DNA of 64,000 nucleotides from Planctomycetales bacterium (GTDB lineage Bacteria > Planctomycetota > Planctomycetia > Planctomycetales > Planctomycetaceae): the NCBI GenBank assembly GCA_028285345.1, contig JANQPT010000020.1, forward strand, positions 18,801-82,800, in the 5' to 3' direction. The position numbers and the translations under genes are program-made. The first letter of the stretch is position 1; each line of letters starts with the position of its first letter. A model generated the notes under the pieces. The model made no database searches. It was given only the letters and a program-made list of their open reading frames with translations, and was not told the origin of the DNA. Of this stretch, positions 10,128 through 21,195 are shown in pieces.

Positions 10128-13100
10128 TCACCGGCGGTTAGGCAATACAAATTCGCCGATGTCGTGGTTCTTTCCCGACTGGGCCACGAAATCCGCATGG
10201 ACAACGGGGTTTTTGCGATAATCTGTGTAGCGGTAACGGACTCCGGGAATCAAACCAGTGACTGTCATTTCACCGCTTGCGTCTGTCTCGGGCCACGGTA
10301 GAAAGTGTCTACGACCGTAGACGTTGAAGATGTGGTCCTCATCGGCCACCAGCAGACCGGCGCGATGCGCTCCGACGTCCAATTCCGATGGACCGCGCGT
10401 GACGACCACGCTGAATGCGAATTTCAATCCTGCTCCCGCCGGGTCGCCATTGTGTTTGACAAACTTCAGAGTGGCAGTCCCGCACGGTTCGAGCCTGACT
10501 GTCGGCGAGGGATTCTTCGTGCTAATCATCGCCGTTGCTCCCAATTTCCGCTTCGGATCGAGAAAGTGGACGGGGTACTCGACTCCCTCGCTCAGTCCGC
10601 TGAGCTGAAATCGGCTGCCGCGGACTTCATCGGGTGAACCGCGCCATTCGGGGCTAGAGGGCTTGATTTTTAAACGCGAGATCATCACGGCATGGTCGAC
10701 CGGCTGGCCGTCAGGGTCGACCAACCGCCCTTCAACTGTGCCTCCCCGCATCAATTCGATTCGCAGCGGCGGCAGCGGCTGACCGGCAACGGGATTGATC
10801 TTATGAAACGCGTGGGCATAGGTCCGAGTTCCTCCCGGCTCGCCGCGGTGCAGTTCCACACTGCTGGATTCAGCTAAGATGTAACTTCCATCCGCTGCGT
10901 GTACGAGCAGTGTGCCCGGACCTGGCAGGACGTTGATCACAAAACTACCTGCCTCGTCGGTTTGCCGAAGGCTTTGCCAGCCGGTGACGGCGTCGTCTGT
11001 CAAGTACTTGTTGCGAGCAGAAACGGGATAGTACTGCACCGACGCGCCTTTCAGCGGCTGGCCGGTTTTCGCATCGACAATCGTGCCCCGAGCCTGTACG
11101 GCACGCACGAGATTGATTTCGATGTTTTTCGACGCGTCATCCGACGTCCACCGCAGGTCGTTCAATTTCCGGATCTGATACGGCGCCCCGTCGGGAGGAT
11201 GGGCGACGATTCCATACTGGACTCCGGGGTAGGGATTCAGCCGAAATCGCCCTTGCTCGTTTGTTTCCCCCCAAATCGAGACCGCTGAGCCGGGGCCTTC
11301 TTGCTCGCTGGCCCACATCTTGAGCCGCGCATTGGCCGCCGGTTTTCCGCTATCTTCGTAGCGGACAATTCCCTCAAAAAACTGAGCGGGAGCAAGGGGG
11401 AGCGTGCCGACCTCGCCCGGTTTCAAGTTCTTGACCAGACCGCGATAGGTCTTATCATTCCGGGCACGCTCTTCCGGCTCGCCGGTGTTCAGTGCAACGT
11501 ACTGCGGTGCGAACTTCTCTGTCCCCGCGATCTTCACCCCCACTCCGTGTCCCGCCGCAACGTTCTTCACCGTCAATAAGCCGTTTTCATCGGTCGCGAG
11601 CGGCGCGATCCACGCCCGCGGCCGACGGTCCAAGCGGTACTTCGACAGCAGCAGGCGGGGATGGCTCGAAGGGGAAACAGCCCGGACCGACGATAACTCG
11701 GCTCGCAAATTCGCCGCCGGCCGGCCCTCGATGTCGACGAAGCGGATTTGCATGAGTTGTTGCGGTCGCAATTGGAAATCGTGTTTGGCGTCCTTGGCGT
11801 CCAAATCGAGATCCTGCCAGGCGATTGCAGAGTCCTCGGTGCGCACGACGAGTGCCGCCAACCGGTGCGACTTCGAACTGACATTCGGCAGCGAGAACCG
11901 ATATCGTCCCTCGGAATCGGTTTCTCCTTCAACAAGAATCTCACCCGGGGCGCGTCCGCTACCCTTGCGTGACCTTGCCACAATCGCCACCAACGCTGCG
12001 GCCGCCGGCTTGCCGTCCGGACCGTTGACGGTGCCGCGAATTAACTTATGCGGCGCCGCTGATTGTGGCTTCAAACTGATACTTTGTTTTGATGGTTTCT
12101 TGATCTCATTTGCGTCAGGCCGAGATTTGCGCTTCGGTTTGCGCGGATCGTTTTGCTGATTCTCCTCGCGAAGTTTCACATCGCCCAGTTCGATCGTCTT
12201 GCCTGGCTTGATCTCGATCTCTTGCAGGGGGAGTTCTCCAAGTAGGTCGGATACTTGTTGTCCGCCCAATTTGCGGGTGCCTATAACGCGTACGGCATAT
12301 TTCATTCCGGGCAGAAGTCCCTTCAGGTGAAAGTGCCCGTCGGCATCGGTGTGCTGCTGGCGTCCGGGATATTCCGGTGGGATTGTCGCGAAATCGGCGG
12401 CGTTCGCGTCTGCTGTGCGGCCAGGGATAAACCGCACATCTGGAATCGGCCCACCGTCTTTGTCGACCAATCGCCCCTTGAGGCTGCCGGCCGGCTCCAG
12501 AGTAATCTGCAGATTTGCGGGTGGTTTGCCCGTCACCGTATACTTGGCGGCCAGATTTCCGCTTGGTTCGTAGAACAGAAGTCGCAGGGATTTGCCGGGC
12601 TCGTATCCGCGGGCTGTAAACGTCCCGCCGCGCTGGAGATGCCAGCCGCCCAGATTGCTGCCGTCTCTCAGTAAGAACTCGGAGACGGGACGGCCGTCGG
12701 GATCAACGACTTTTCCGACGATCTCGATTCCTGAAGCCAATTCCAAATTGTGCGCCAGTTCCTGCTGATCTTTCTTCGGATGGATCGCGGTGAGCAGATG
12801 GTGACTGCTCGAAATGCAGCGACGCGGTTCGGTGGCAAATATTGCCATCGTTCCCGCCATTTGTTTCTGGCCTTCAATGGTTTTCGTTCCAACGCCGTGT
12901 TGATATTTTCGATGCTCGTCGGCATTGAAGGTGATGATCCCTGCGCCGGGCAGAACGACAATCTGATATTGTCCTTTATTGTCGCTGCGCGCGGTTTGCC
13001 GGCCGGAGAAACGAAATCCTGGATACTCTTCGCGCGTTTTCTCATCGAAAAATGCAAAGTATTCGACCGTACCGGCGACCGGCTTGCCGGTTCGACCGTC

Positions 13101-16100
13101 GGTAATACGCCCATGAACTCGAACCCCTTTGCGAAGCTGGGCGTCATGTGTGATTTGCTTCTCAGCGGACTTCGTGTTCACTCGAAATGCACTCTTAGCA
13201 TACGGCTGCCCGGATTGAGGTACGATGACGAGCGAATTGTTCCCGATCGGCAGACCTTCGAGACGGTAATGCCCATCTGCGTCGGTCACGGTGCGGATAT
13301 GATTCTGGCCCGTCCAATTCGGCAGGGAGGCGATGCTGTCACTTTGGATCAACAGGCCGGGCACCGGTTGGCCAGTCTCCAAGTCGGTGACGCGGCCCAC
13401 CACCGGTTTCGACGGCCCGCCAACGTGCGTGAATTCGGTGCCGTGATAAACGATCTTGCGGCCACTTCCGCCACGCCGCTGCATCGGAAGTTCGATCCGC
13501 TTGCCGGGCCGCGTGCGGGCGTGAACATGCATCGTTTCCATTCCCGGACCGCTGATTAGCAGTTTCACGACTCGCTCACGCCCGAGTCCGCGAAACTCGA
13601 ACCGGCCGTCTTGAGCGGTGGTTGCTGCCTCCAATTCCGCAGCCAATTGCGGGCCATTGATGCCGATCTGTGTGCGTTGGCGAAGCGAATAGAAGTCGGC
13701 GTCCGGCCCCTCGGCGTGTTTCTCCCAAGCGTCCAGGCTGTTTTCATGATTCATCCAGATTCGATCGAGGTGAATTCTCGCGCCGGCGATTGGCTGTCCG
13801 TCCGTATCGATGACACGCCCTTTGAGCGGCGCATCATCGCGGACCAGCCGCAAGATTCCATCATGTTTTTCGCGCTGCATCTGTAACCAGGCGAGCTGTT
13901 CAGGGGGACTTCCTCGCTTGGCTTTGCCGGTCTGCTCAAAGAGCGGGGCAACTCCCGAAGCGAATCCGTAGCCCTCTCGCATGGCGATCAGCGAGGCATA
14001 TTTCCAGTTCTCGTTGCCCGACATCTGCTGCAATTCGGAAATGCTCGTCTTCAGCACAAATTCTCCGTCGGCATTCGTCATGGCGGGCGCGAGCTTCGAT
14101 TCTTCGGTGACCGGATTGGGCGACCAGTAGGCTAAGAAGACCTTTGCCCCCGCCGACGGCTTTCCGTCAGGATCGAGGACCCGACCACGATAGACCAACT
14201 CGTCGTTCTCCGCCTTTGGTTTGTTCTCCGAATTCGTCTGCGAATCGGCTCGCGGATGCGACTGCTTTTGACCAGAGCCTGCCGACGGATTGGCTTCTTT
14301 TTGGTTTGCAATTGCGACTTGATCCTTGTCCGGTGTCTCAGCAGCTTCGCTCGCTTGGCTGATCGCCGTCTTGGAATCGGCCGTGTTGGAATCGGCCGTG
14401 TTGTCGGCCGCGGATTCGGCCTTTGCAGCTGTATCGTCGGCCGGCTTCTTAACGGGCCGAAATCGGCGCTCGTCAAAACGGTCCTGCTTAAACTCACCGA
14501 GATTCAGCGTCTCTCCAGAGTCGACTTTCACGTCGCCCGTGATGTAATGGGGTGGGCGAGATCCAGAGAGTCGAAGCTCCACTCGGTACGGACAGTCCTT
14601 GATCAAGCCGCCAATCTCAAAGCGGCCCTCGCCGTCAAGTTCGGCATCCCAATAGCCGGTACCGATCAGCGGGGGATCGTGTGGCGACAGCGTCACTGTG
14701 CCTGGACCGAGGGGATCACCGTCTGCGTCAACCAGCCGCCCCGTAATGGTTCCGGTCGGCGACATTCTCACGGTGACCGGCGTCATCTCGTCTCCGGCGA
14801 CGACGACTTTGGCCCCGAGATGATGTTCGCGGTGCATGAACAACAGTGTCCGCGACCGTCCCGGCATAAGCCCGTCGATCATAATCTTCTCAGAATCGAG
14901 GGGAGTCCGCGTCATCGTCGTCCCTGAAATCCCCAGCCCGATCGCATCGGCGCCGGCCAGCGGTTGGCCCTGTTCATCCAGAATGGTTCCGGGCCGCGAG
15001 CGGCTGGGGGTCACCTGCAAATCAACTGTGATCGCGTCTGGTTTGTCGGCGGGTTTGATCAGCTGAATCGCGTGATACTGATTCAACGCCATGGGCCCCG
15101 CAACTCCGACGTCTTTCGCCGTCGTGAGAAAGCGAACCACGCCTTGCTTGCCGCGGATAGTACTCATGCCGCCTTTGCCAACGATCGCCTTCACGTCGTC
15201 CGCTTCGACGGTCACACTGCTGTAGCGGCCCCCTTCGACCTGAACGGCAATCACACCGGCTCCCGGGAACACGCTCAGTTCGTAATTCCCCTCATCATCG
15301 ATCACAGCAGAGGATGCCGGATCGCCGATTCTGGTCTGCTTGCTCTCCGTTCGCACGTTCACATTCGGCCAGAGCGCTTCATAGTCGACCTTCCCCCGTA
15401 CCGGCTTGCCCGTTTCCGCGTCCGTCACCCGTCCGCGGATGCGAATGCCCTGCGACAATGGCACGTTGACCGCGATCGGTTCTAATCCGCCGGTGTCGGC
15501 GACCGTCAATTGTTTGTTGAAATGCAGCGACTTTGTCGCCCGCACTTCTACACGATACTGATCGGCTTTTGGAACGGCATCGATCTGAAACCGACCGTCC
15601 GCTCCGGTCACAGCGGGCGTCTTCCGGGATGCCCACGATGTGCTGGCAACGAGTTGGACACCGCTGACCGGTTTTCCCGACTTCGCATCGGTCACAATGC
15701 CTTGCAATGATCGGCCCGGCACGGCGACGTGCGTGAACCGCGCGAAGTAAGCGCTTTCCGCCAGCCCTTCGCGAACGACAATGACTCCATTTGGTCGTGA
15801 CGCAGGCGCCTCGCGGGTGTGGATGGCCAGCCGCGTGGCGGCCATTCCGCCTCCCAGCGCCTGCAGCCGAACGAATCGCTGTGATCCGAGTCCCTCTAGG
15901 CGGAACCGACCCTCGGCGTCGGTCACCACCGGACGGCTCGTCGGGCTTCCGCCGAGCCAACCCGGCCAATTCGTATACACTCCCGACGACCTCGTCGCAT
16001 TCTTCAGGATCTCCTCAACGGTCGCTTTCGACGAATAGATGTCGACGACCGAGAGTTTGACGCCTGGCACCGGCGTCCCGTCCGCTGTGACAATGCGGCC

Positions 16101-19100
16101 TTCGATCGGCTTGTCCTTGACCAGTTGCAGCGTCACCTCATTCCGCAACTTACCGGCCTCGACGTCGGCCCAAGCAAACCCCAGTCCCGGCGCAGTCGCC
16201 ACCAGTCGGATCTTCTGTGGTAGGTCGTTTGAATTTTCCCGAGGCTGATTGCGCTCCCACGGGATCGAGAACCGGCCGTCAGCGTCCGATTTGGCTTTTT
16301 TGTTCCACTGGACTTTTGGCTGTGGAGTGACGTTCCACTCCTGACGCCGCGGTCCAGCAAGCCACACATCCGCCTGCACGGGCTGGCCGCTGGGATCAAG
16401 GACGCGCCCGCGGATAACTTGCCGATCATCTTTGGTGTCTTTTCGTTTCTTCGAATCTGTCTTCGGGTCCGCCGCCGGTCGGCGCGGGCGTTTCGGAGAC
16501 TTGCCCGTCTGTCGATCTTCCCCCTTATCGTCGAGTTTCAGATCGCCCAAATCGATCTTCTCACCCGCCGCGACGACACCGGTGTCGGTGAGTTTGTCGC
16601 CAGGGGCGAGCGAAACCTCGTAGCGGATGCCGGGAACGATTGCATCAAGGTGAAAATACCCCTTCGCGTCGGTCACAGCATATTGAATCCACCGGCGGTT
16701 GATGCGGCGGGATCCCGTTTCTCCATTGGGAAACTCGGACTTTAAAACGTCCGCCCGAATAGTCTTTTCTCCCAGCGGACGGCCGGTGCTGTCCAATAAT
16801 CTCCCGCTGATGCTTGCCAGCGGTTGCAGCGTGATCGAGTCATTCTTTCCCGTCTCAACAATCGCTGCGCCGCCCAGCTTGCGCGCTGGATGGGACAAGA
16901 CCAGCAGGCGGCGGCCATCCTCTTGCAAGCCGACGATTTCGAGGGGACTGTCGACCGGCTCTTTGTCCCGTTGTTGCGACCAGACGCTTTGCACAAACCG
17001 CGCGGCATTGGCGCGACGGCCGATGAGGATGTTCACGTCTCTGAGCGGCTTGCCATCGGGATCGACAACACCCACCGATTGCCGGTCAAAGGGCATTAAC
17101 TCGAGATCGGCGTTCACCTGCTTGTCGTTCGGTGCGATATCCACTCCTTGGACTGCGTTAGTCAATTCCGGTCCGTGGAGGTGATAGACGAACTTCGTTC
17201 TCATCCTGGGATTCGATTTCCATCCGAGTTCGTCTGCACCGACCGCTGCCCGATATTCGCCGCCGTCAAATCCGATCGCGACAACAACTCCCGTTCCGGG
17301 AATCGCGGGAATCCGGTACCGGCCTTGTTCGTCGGTGGCGTACCGCGAGTCGTAACCCAGAGTTGTCCTACCGGGAATGAAATTGCGATACTTTTCCGCG
17401 TGCGGATTGTTAATTCGAGGATAATAACTGACATGCGCAGGCAACGGCTTTCCGGTTTCCGCATCTTTCACCTGACCAGTGATCCACACGCCGCGCTTGA
17501 GGTCAATATCCAGCTCAACCGGATCGAGTCCGCTCAGCTTGGGGACGTCAACTTCGGTTCGAAAATAAGGCTGGTCCGCTGCGGGCAGTACACGCAGCTT
17601 AATTTTGCGGTCGGGATTCGCCGGTTTGGGGATCCCTGTCAGTTGATATTCTCCCCGCTCATTCGTGATGGTGGAGAGAAATCCTTGCACGTCCAACAGC
17701 GATTCGGCGTACTGGTACAATACGATGCGTGCATTGGCCAACGGCTCTTTGGAATCGACATCGCGAACAACGCCGGAGATCACTTGCGAGGGCTCGACGG
17801 CATAGGTGAACTCCGCGCCATAAGCAAGTTGGCTGCGAAATCGGGGGTCATGTGTGGGATAGTTTATCGGCTTCATCGACCGTGTGACCGCTGACAGCCG
17901 CGACTTCGCGATGTTCGGCCCCTCGATTTCCAAGGAAACCCACCGATCGGGACCGACTCCGCTGATTTCAAATCGGCCCTGCTGATCAGTCATCACGTCT
18001 GGAAGCAGATTCGTACCCGCGAGCGCAATGTTTTTTTCGACGGGAAAATAGGCCATCTTGTCCCGATCCACCGCTCGATACATGGACATCGAATTCCGAT
18101 CGAGCTGCGCTGGATTGTGCTGCGCTTTGGCGATCCATTGGCCCAAGTCCGAGCGAGCAGTGCTCATCGACCGAATCCGAACGCGAACATTCGCCGCGGG
18201 TTGGCCTTCCAAATCGACCAAGTGGCCCATTAGCGGCACGGTGTCCTTGACCAGCTTTAGTGTGATCTCTTTGCGGTCACTCTTGCCGATTGGCTGCCAG
18301 TCCGGACCGAATCCCTTCGCCGTTGCGAAAATGAGTAGTCCTTGCCGAGCCGATCCGCCATTGGCGATTGCGAAAGTGCCGAATTGTGGAGCGCTCACGG
18401 CAAAACGACCTTGCTCGTCTGTCGTGAGACTTGAGACAACGTTGCTGGGGAGCCCTCGCGAGAGCAGATCATTCCGACGAAGCAGAAAATGCACTTTGGC
18501 CCCGGCAACCGGTTTGCCGTCCGAGTCGACGACGCGGCCGCGGATTGTATGCTTATTCGCCGCTTCATTAAGCTTGGGTGGTTCTGTTGGATTGACCATT
18601 GCAAGCTTGAGATTCGCGGGATTGACGACGTTGTGGCGCCGGATGTGGTATTTCAGACCTGCCGGTCCTAAGCCAATGAGTCGAATCACAAACACCTTTC
18701 CCTCGGCCGTTTTCACCGCCGCCATGGAGTCGAACGTCAATTCGCCGTAGTCGTTCTTTGAAGTAGGTTTGGGCAATGGCCAGAAGCGGCTTCCCTCGTT
18801 TTCGATGCGAGATATCAATTGCTTAGTCAGAATCTGGTCTATGGCCGCCCAGCGGTTGCGCTGCAGCGGTACCAGCTTTGTACCGCGGACTCCAATCAGC
18901 CGTTGCTCTTGTTCGTCGAAAATCAGATGTCCCAGACGTTGCTCCGCAAACCAGTCGTCAAGCTCTTCGATTGTTGCGTTTTCACCCGGCATCTCATCGA
19001 ATGACCTCAAGCCTGGACGATTTCCGCTTACGTCGACCATCATTTGGCTTTCGTGATAGCCTGAGATGGTATTGCGATTTCCCTGGTGGATTTCCGCGGA

Positions 19101-21194
19101 ATGGAAGCTTACATGAGTCACGCCGTTCGTCTGACCCCTTCCAATCGGTTCGGCATCCCATGTTTTCAACGATGGTGCTGGTATCATCGACCGGGAGCGT
19201 CCAAAGCGATTGCTGAAGTCGGCCCAGACCAAGTGCGGCACAACAAACAACAACTCCTGTTTCGCCTGGCGGTCGTTTTCGATGTATTCTTCCATATCTT
19301 TCTGAAGACGGGCGAACTGTTTGCCCTCCAGCGGCTCATGGAATATCGGGCAGAGCGGATCCGCGAATTTGGCCTCCAACTCAGCAATTTTGTCGGCGTG
19401 TGAGTTGCCTTCCGTGACAGGCGATTCCGGTGCTGGCAGAGAACGAATGTGCTTCCGCATCCATGCCCGCTGTGCGTCAAGCCGCGCCTGTGCACCATCG
19501 TCCAGCGGCCGGCGGCGGATTGCCATGAATAGCTTCCACTGCAGATTGCGAACTTGAGTCGGCAGATTCAAGTACGCTTCATCCTCGACGCGCGGATCAT
19601 TCAACTGCGGGCCGTTCGGATAGATTCTGCTCAGTTTGCCATCCAACGAATCGAGCAGAGCCTTCTGAAAGTCGTCTGTCAGATCCTGAGCAGAGCCATA
19701 TTTGACAACGATTTCGTGAACCTCGTCCGACACACGTTTTTTCATGTTTGGAGAAGTGAACGGCAGTCGCGTTCTAAAACGCTCCGCGAGGGTGGTGGCA
19801 AATCGTGACAACGCGTTTTCGTCCGGGAGTGGCAATGAATCGTTGGTATCTTTTTCTGGATTCGCCGCCACATCCGTCGGTTCTTCAAGGTCATTTCCGT
19901 TGAGTGCGATTTCGTCGCTCTCCGCCGGCAGGTCCACTTCGATGCTCCGCGCTTCCTCCAGTCCAATCACGGAGAGGCCCACCACGACAATCAGCGCGGC
20001 GGCAATCAGGCAACGTCCGATTCGCTTGCCAACCGGCAAGTGCGAGCGGGCTTGATCGAGCATCGCTACAATCCGATGCTCAAGTTTCGACTTGCGGCTC
20101 ATCGCCACGCCGATTGATAGCCGCGCCGGGCGGTACGTCCGCGCGATCTCCAGCAACTGTGACGCGTAGTCGGTTGCCCGCACGCCGGTCGCGACGACGC
20201 AGTCATCGCAGGCCAACTCGCGTTCGATCCGCAGCCGACGCAGCGCATACCACATCAGCGGGTTGAACCAATACAACGCGCAGGCCACCCGCGCGATCGA
20301 TTGGAACAGCACGTCCATTCGTTTGACGTGTGCCAATTCGTGCAGCAGCACGAATCGCCGTCGTGCGGCACTCCAGCCGTTGGTGTCGTCGGGCAAAAAT
20401 ACGATCGGCCGCAGGACCCCCCACGTCATGGGAACCACACTTTTGCCCGCCTGCAGCAACTTGACCGGCCGCGAGAGTTTCAATCGGCCTGCCAGCTCAT
20501 CGAGCAGCTGCGTCCAGGTCGTGTCTGAGAGCCGCCGCGAGCGGATCTGCAGCCAGCAGTTCGCCAGCAGCCCGAATGCGAGCGGAATCAATACCAGCGC
20601 TGCGCCCAATACCCACGCTGCGGCGAGCGCGTCGCGCGCAGAGTATTGGGGCGATTCGGCAATCGTTTCCGCAATGACTTCGGTTGGTTGTTCGACGTCG
20701 AGAATATTCTCCGCACCATTGATCGGCAGCACATCCGCAGGGAGGAGTTCGCTCTCGTCCATCCCCGAACTCTCCAACGCCTGGTCAGGGATCGGCGTCG
20801 TCGGCCGCAGTGCGTCTGCGGCAATCAGGTCCGGCTGAGATGGTTCGACGACTACTGCCTCCGGCGGGACGACTTCAGGTGCGGCAATGTCGGCGACTGC
20901 GGCATCGGCAGGAGCACTCTGCACCTCATTCAAAGCTTCGTCCGGCAACGTAGGAGGCAGTATCGCGAGTCGCCATTGAGGGAGCGTCAACGAAAATAGC
21001 GGAATCAGGCAGGCGCCGCACAAGCCGAGGCACCAAATCCGATGGCGGATTGCTGCCGATGACTTTCGCAGCATCAGTGCCGCCAATGCGGTGATCGCCA
21101 GTAGTACGGTTGCCTTCAGGCTCGCGTCGAGCGCGACGTCCGTCACAAATTGACTTGATTGATTCAGATTGAGAATCCTATTGGCGAGTCCCAT
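10128..21194 (-). CDS. Giant BlaR1-like M56 metallopeptidase with four tandem carboxypeptidase-regulatory modules
   Basis: 3688 residues in one uninterrupted frame, far longer than ordinary BlaR1/MecR1 (about 600). A strong AAGGAGGG sits 8 bases before the ATG, inside the end of blaI. Residues 1 to about 420 form the membrane M56 domain: several hydrophobic segments, the zinc motif HELAH (His285, Glu286, His289) and ELACDD with Glu326 as third ligand, then a further hydrophobic segment near 395-410. Residues about 430-870 are unrecognised. From about 880 to the end there are four homologous modules (about 880-1560, 1588-2270, 2335-3010, 3055-3688), each made of several CarboxypepD_reg/Ig-like units such as IRGRVVDSDGKPVAGAKVHF, and separated by Lys/Pro/Asp-rich linkers. 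In BlaR1 systems the peptidase inactivates BlaI after an outside signal; here the modules probably form a long extracytoplasmic sensor or adhesive arm. That role is inferred. Confidence 0.88.
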   Translation of the reverse strand: MGLANRILNLNQSSQFVTDVALDASLKATVLLAITALAALMLRKSSAAIRHRIWCLGLCGACLIPLFSLTLPQWRLAILPPTLPDEALNEVQSAPADAAVADIAAPEVVPPEAVVVEPSQPDLIAADALRPTTPIPDQALESSGMDESELLPADVLPINGAENILDVEQPTEVIAETIAESPQYSARDALAAAWVLGAALVLIPLAFGLLANCWLQIRSRRLSDTTWTQLLDELAGRLKLSRPVKLLQAGKSVVPMTWGVLRPIVFLPDDTNGWSAARRRFVLLHELAHVKRMDVLFQSIARVACALYWFNPLMWYALRRLRIERELACDDCVVATGVRATDYASQLLEIARTYRPARLSIGVAMSRKSKLEHRIVAMLDQARSHLPVGKRIGRCLIAAALIVVVGLSVIGLEEARSIEVDLPAESDEIALNGNDLEEPTDVAANPEKDTNDSLPLPDENALSRFATTLAERFRTRLPFTSPNMKKRVSDEVHEIVVKYGSAQDLTDDFQKALLDSLDGKLSRIYPNGPQLNDPRVEDEAYLNLPTQVRNLQWKLFMAIRRRPLDDGAQARLDAQRAWMRKHIRSLPAPESPVTEGNSHADKIAELEAKFADPLCPIFHEPLEGKQFARLQKDMEEYIENDRQAKQELLFVVPHLVWADFSNRFGRSRSMIPAPSLKTWDAEPIGRGQTNGVTHVSFHSAEIHQGNRNTISGYHESQMMVDVSGNRPGLRSFDEMPGENATIEELDDWFAEQRLGHLIFDEQEQRLIGVRGTKLVPLQRNRWAAIDQILTKQLISRIENEGSRFWPLPKPTSKNDYGELTFDSMAAVKTAEGKVFVIRLIGLGPAGLKYHIRRHNVVNPANLKLAMVNPTEPPKLNEAANKHTIRGRVVDSDGKPVAGAKVHFLLRRNDLLSRGLPSNVVSSLTTDEQGRFAVSAPQFGTFAIANGGSARQGLLIFATAKGFGPDWQPIGKSDRKEITLKLVKDTVPLMGHLVDLEGQPAANVRVRIRSMSTARSDLGQWIAKAQHNPAQLDRNSMSMYRAVDRDKMAYFPVEKNIALAGTNLLPDVMTDQQGRFEISGVGPDRWVSLEIEGPNIAKSRLSAVTRSMKPINYPTHDPRFRSQLAYGAEFTYAVEPSQVISGVVRDVDSKEPLANARIVLYQYAESLLDVQGFLSTITNERGEYQLTGIPKPANPDRKIKLRVLPAADQPYFRTEVDVPKLSGLDPVELDIDLKRGVWITGQVKDAETGKPLPAHVSYYPRINNPHAEKYRNFIPGRTTLGYDSRYATDEQGRYRIPAIPGTGVVVAIGFDGGEYRAAVGADELGWKSNPRMRTKFVYHLHGPELTNAVQGVDIAPNDKQVNADLELMPFDRQSVGVVDPDGKPLRDVNILIGRRANAARFVQSVWSQQRDKEPVDSPLEIVGLQEDGRRLLVLSHPARKLGGAAIVETGKNDSITLQPLASISGRLLDSTGRPLGEKTIRADVLKSEFPNGETGSRRINRRWIQYAVTDAKGYFHLDAIVPGIRYEVSLAPGDKLTDTGVVAAGEKIDLGDLKLDDKGEDRQTGKSPKRPRRPAADPKTDSKKRKDTKDDRQVIRGRVLDPSGQPVQADVWLAGPRRQEWNVTPQPKVQWNKKAKSDADGRFSIPWERNQPRENSNDLPQKIRLVATAPGLGFAWADVEAGKLRNEVTLQLVKDKPIEGRIVTADGTPVPGVKLSVVDIYSSKATVEEILKNATRSSGVYTNWPGWLGGSPTSRPVVTDAEGRFRLEGLGSQRFVRLQALGGGMAATRLAIHTREAPASRPNGVIVVREGLAESAYFARFTHVAVPGRSLQGIVTDAKSGKPVSGVQLVASTSWASRKTPAVTGADGRFQIDAVPKADQYRVEVRATKSLHFNKQLTVADTGGLEPIAVNVPLSQGIRIRGRVTDAETGKPVRGKVDYEALWPNVNVRTESKQTRIGDPASSAVIDDEGNYELSVFPGAGVIAVQVEGGRYSSVTVEADDVKAIVGKGGMSTIRGKQGVVRFLTTAKDVGVAGPMALNQYHAIQLIKPADKPDAITVDLQVTPSRSRPGTILDEQGQPLAGADAIGLGISGTTMTRTPLDSEKIMIDGLMPGRSRTLLFMHREHHLGAKVVVAGDEMTPVTVRMSPTGTITGRLVDADGDPLGPGTVTLSPHDPPLIGTGYWDAELDGEGRFEIGGLIKDCPYRVELRLSGSRPPHYITGDVKVDSGETLNLGEFKQDRFDERRFRPVKKPADDTAAKAESAADNTADSNTADSKTAISQASEAAETPDKDQVAIANQKEANPSAGSGQKQSHPRADSQTNSENKPKAENDELVYRGRVLDPDGKPSAGAKVFLAYWSPNPVTEESKLAPAMTNADGEFVLKTSISELQQMSGNENWKYASLIAMREGYGFASGVAPLFEQTGKAKRGSPPEQLAWLQMQREKHDGILRLVRDDAPLKGRVIDTDGQPIAGARIHLDRIWMNHENSLDAWEKHAEGPDADFYSLRQRTQIGINGPQLAAELEAATTAQDGRFEFRGLGRERVVKLLISGPGMETMHVHARTRPGKRIELPMQRRGGSGRKIVYHGTEFTHVGGPSKPVVGRVTDLETGQPVPGLLIQSDSIASLPNWTGQNHIRTVTDADGHYRLEGLPIGNNSLVIVPQSGQPYAKSAFRVNTKSAEKQITHDAQLRKGVRVHGRITDGRTGKPVAGTVEYFAFFDEKTREEYPGFRFSGRQTARSDNKGQYQIVVLPGAGIITFNADEHRKYQHGVGTKTIEGQKQMAGTMAIFATEPRRCISSSHHLLTAIHPKKDQQELAHNLELASGIEIVGKVVDPDGRPVSEFLLRDGSNLGGWHLQRGGTFTARGYEPGKSLRLLFYEPSGNLAAKYTVTGKPPANLQITLEPAGSLKGRLVDKDGGPIPDVRFIPGRTADANAADFATIPPEYPGRQQHTDADGHFHLKGLLPGMKYAVRVIGTRKLGGQQVSDLLGELPLQEIEIKPGKTIELGDVKLREENQQNDPRKPKRKSRPDANEIKKPSKQSISLKPQSAAPHKLIRGTVNGPDGKPAAAALVAIVARSRKGSGRAPGEILVEGETDSEGRYRFSLPNVSSKSHRLAALVVRTEDSAIAWQDLDLDAKDAKHDFQLRPQQLMQIRFVDIEGRPAANLRAELSSVRAVSPSSHPRLLLSKYRLDRRPRAWIAPLATDENGLLTVKNVAAGHGVGVKIAGTEKFAPQYVALNTGEPEERARNDKTYRGLVKNLKPGEVGTLPLAPAQFFEGIVRYEDSGKPAANARLKMWASEQEGPGSAVSIWGETNEQGRFRLNPYPGVQYGIVAHPPDGAPYQIRKLNDLRWTSDDASKNIEINLVRAVQARGTIVDAKTGQPLKGASVQYYPVSARNKYLTDDAVTGWQSLRQTDEAGSFVINVLPGPGTLLVHAADGSYILAESSSVELHRGEPGGTRTYAHAFHKINPVAGQPLPPLRIELMRGGTVEGRLVDPDGQPVDHAVMISRLKIKPSSPEWRGSPDEVRGSRFQLSGLSEGVEYPVHFLDPKRKLGATAMISTKNPSPTVRLEPCGTATLKFVKHNGDPAGAGLKFAFSVVVTRGPSELDVGAHRAGLLVADEDHIFNVYGRRHFLPWPETDASGEMTVTGLIPGVRYRYTDYRKNPVVHADFVAQSGKNHDIGEFVLPNRR

Positions 21195-21195
21195 G

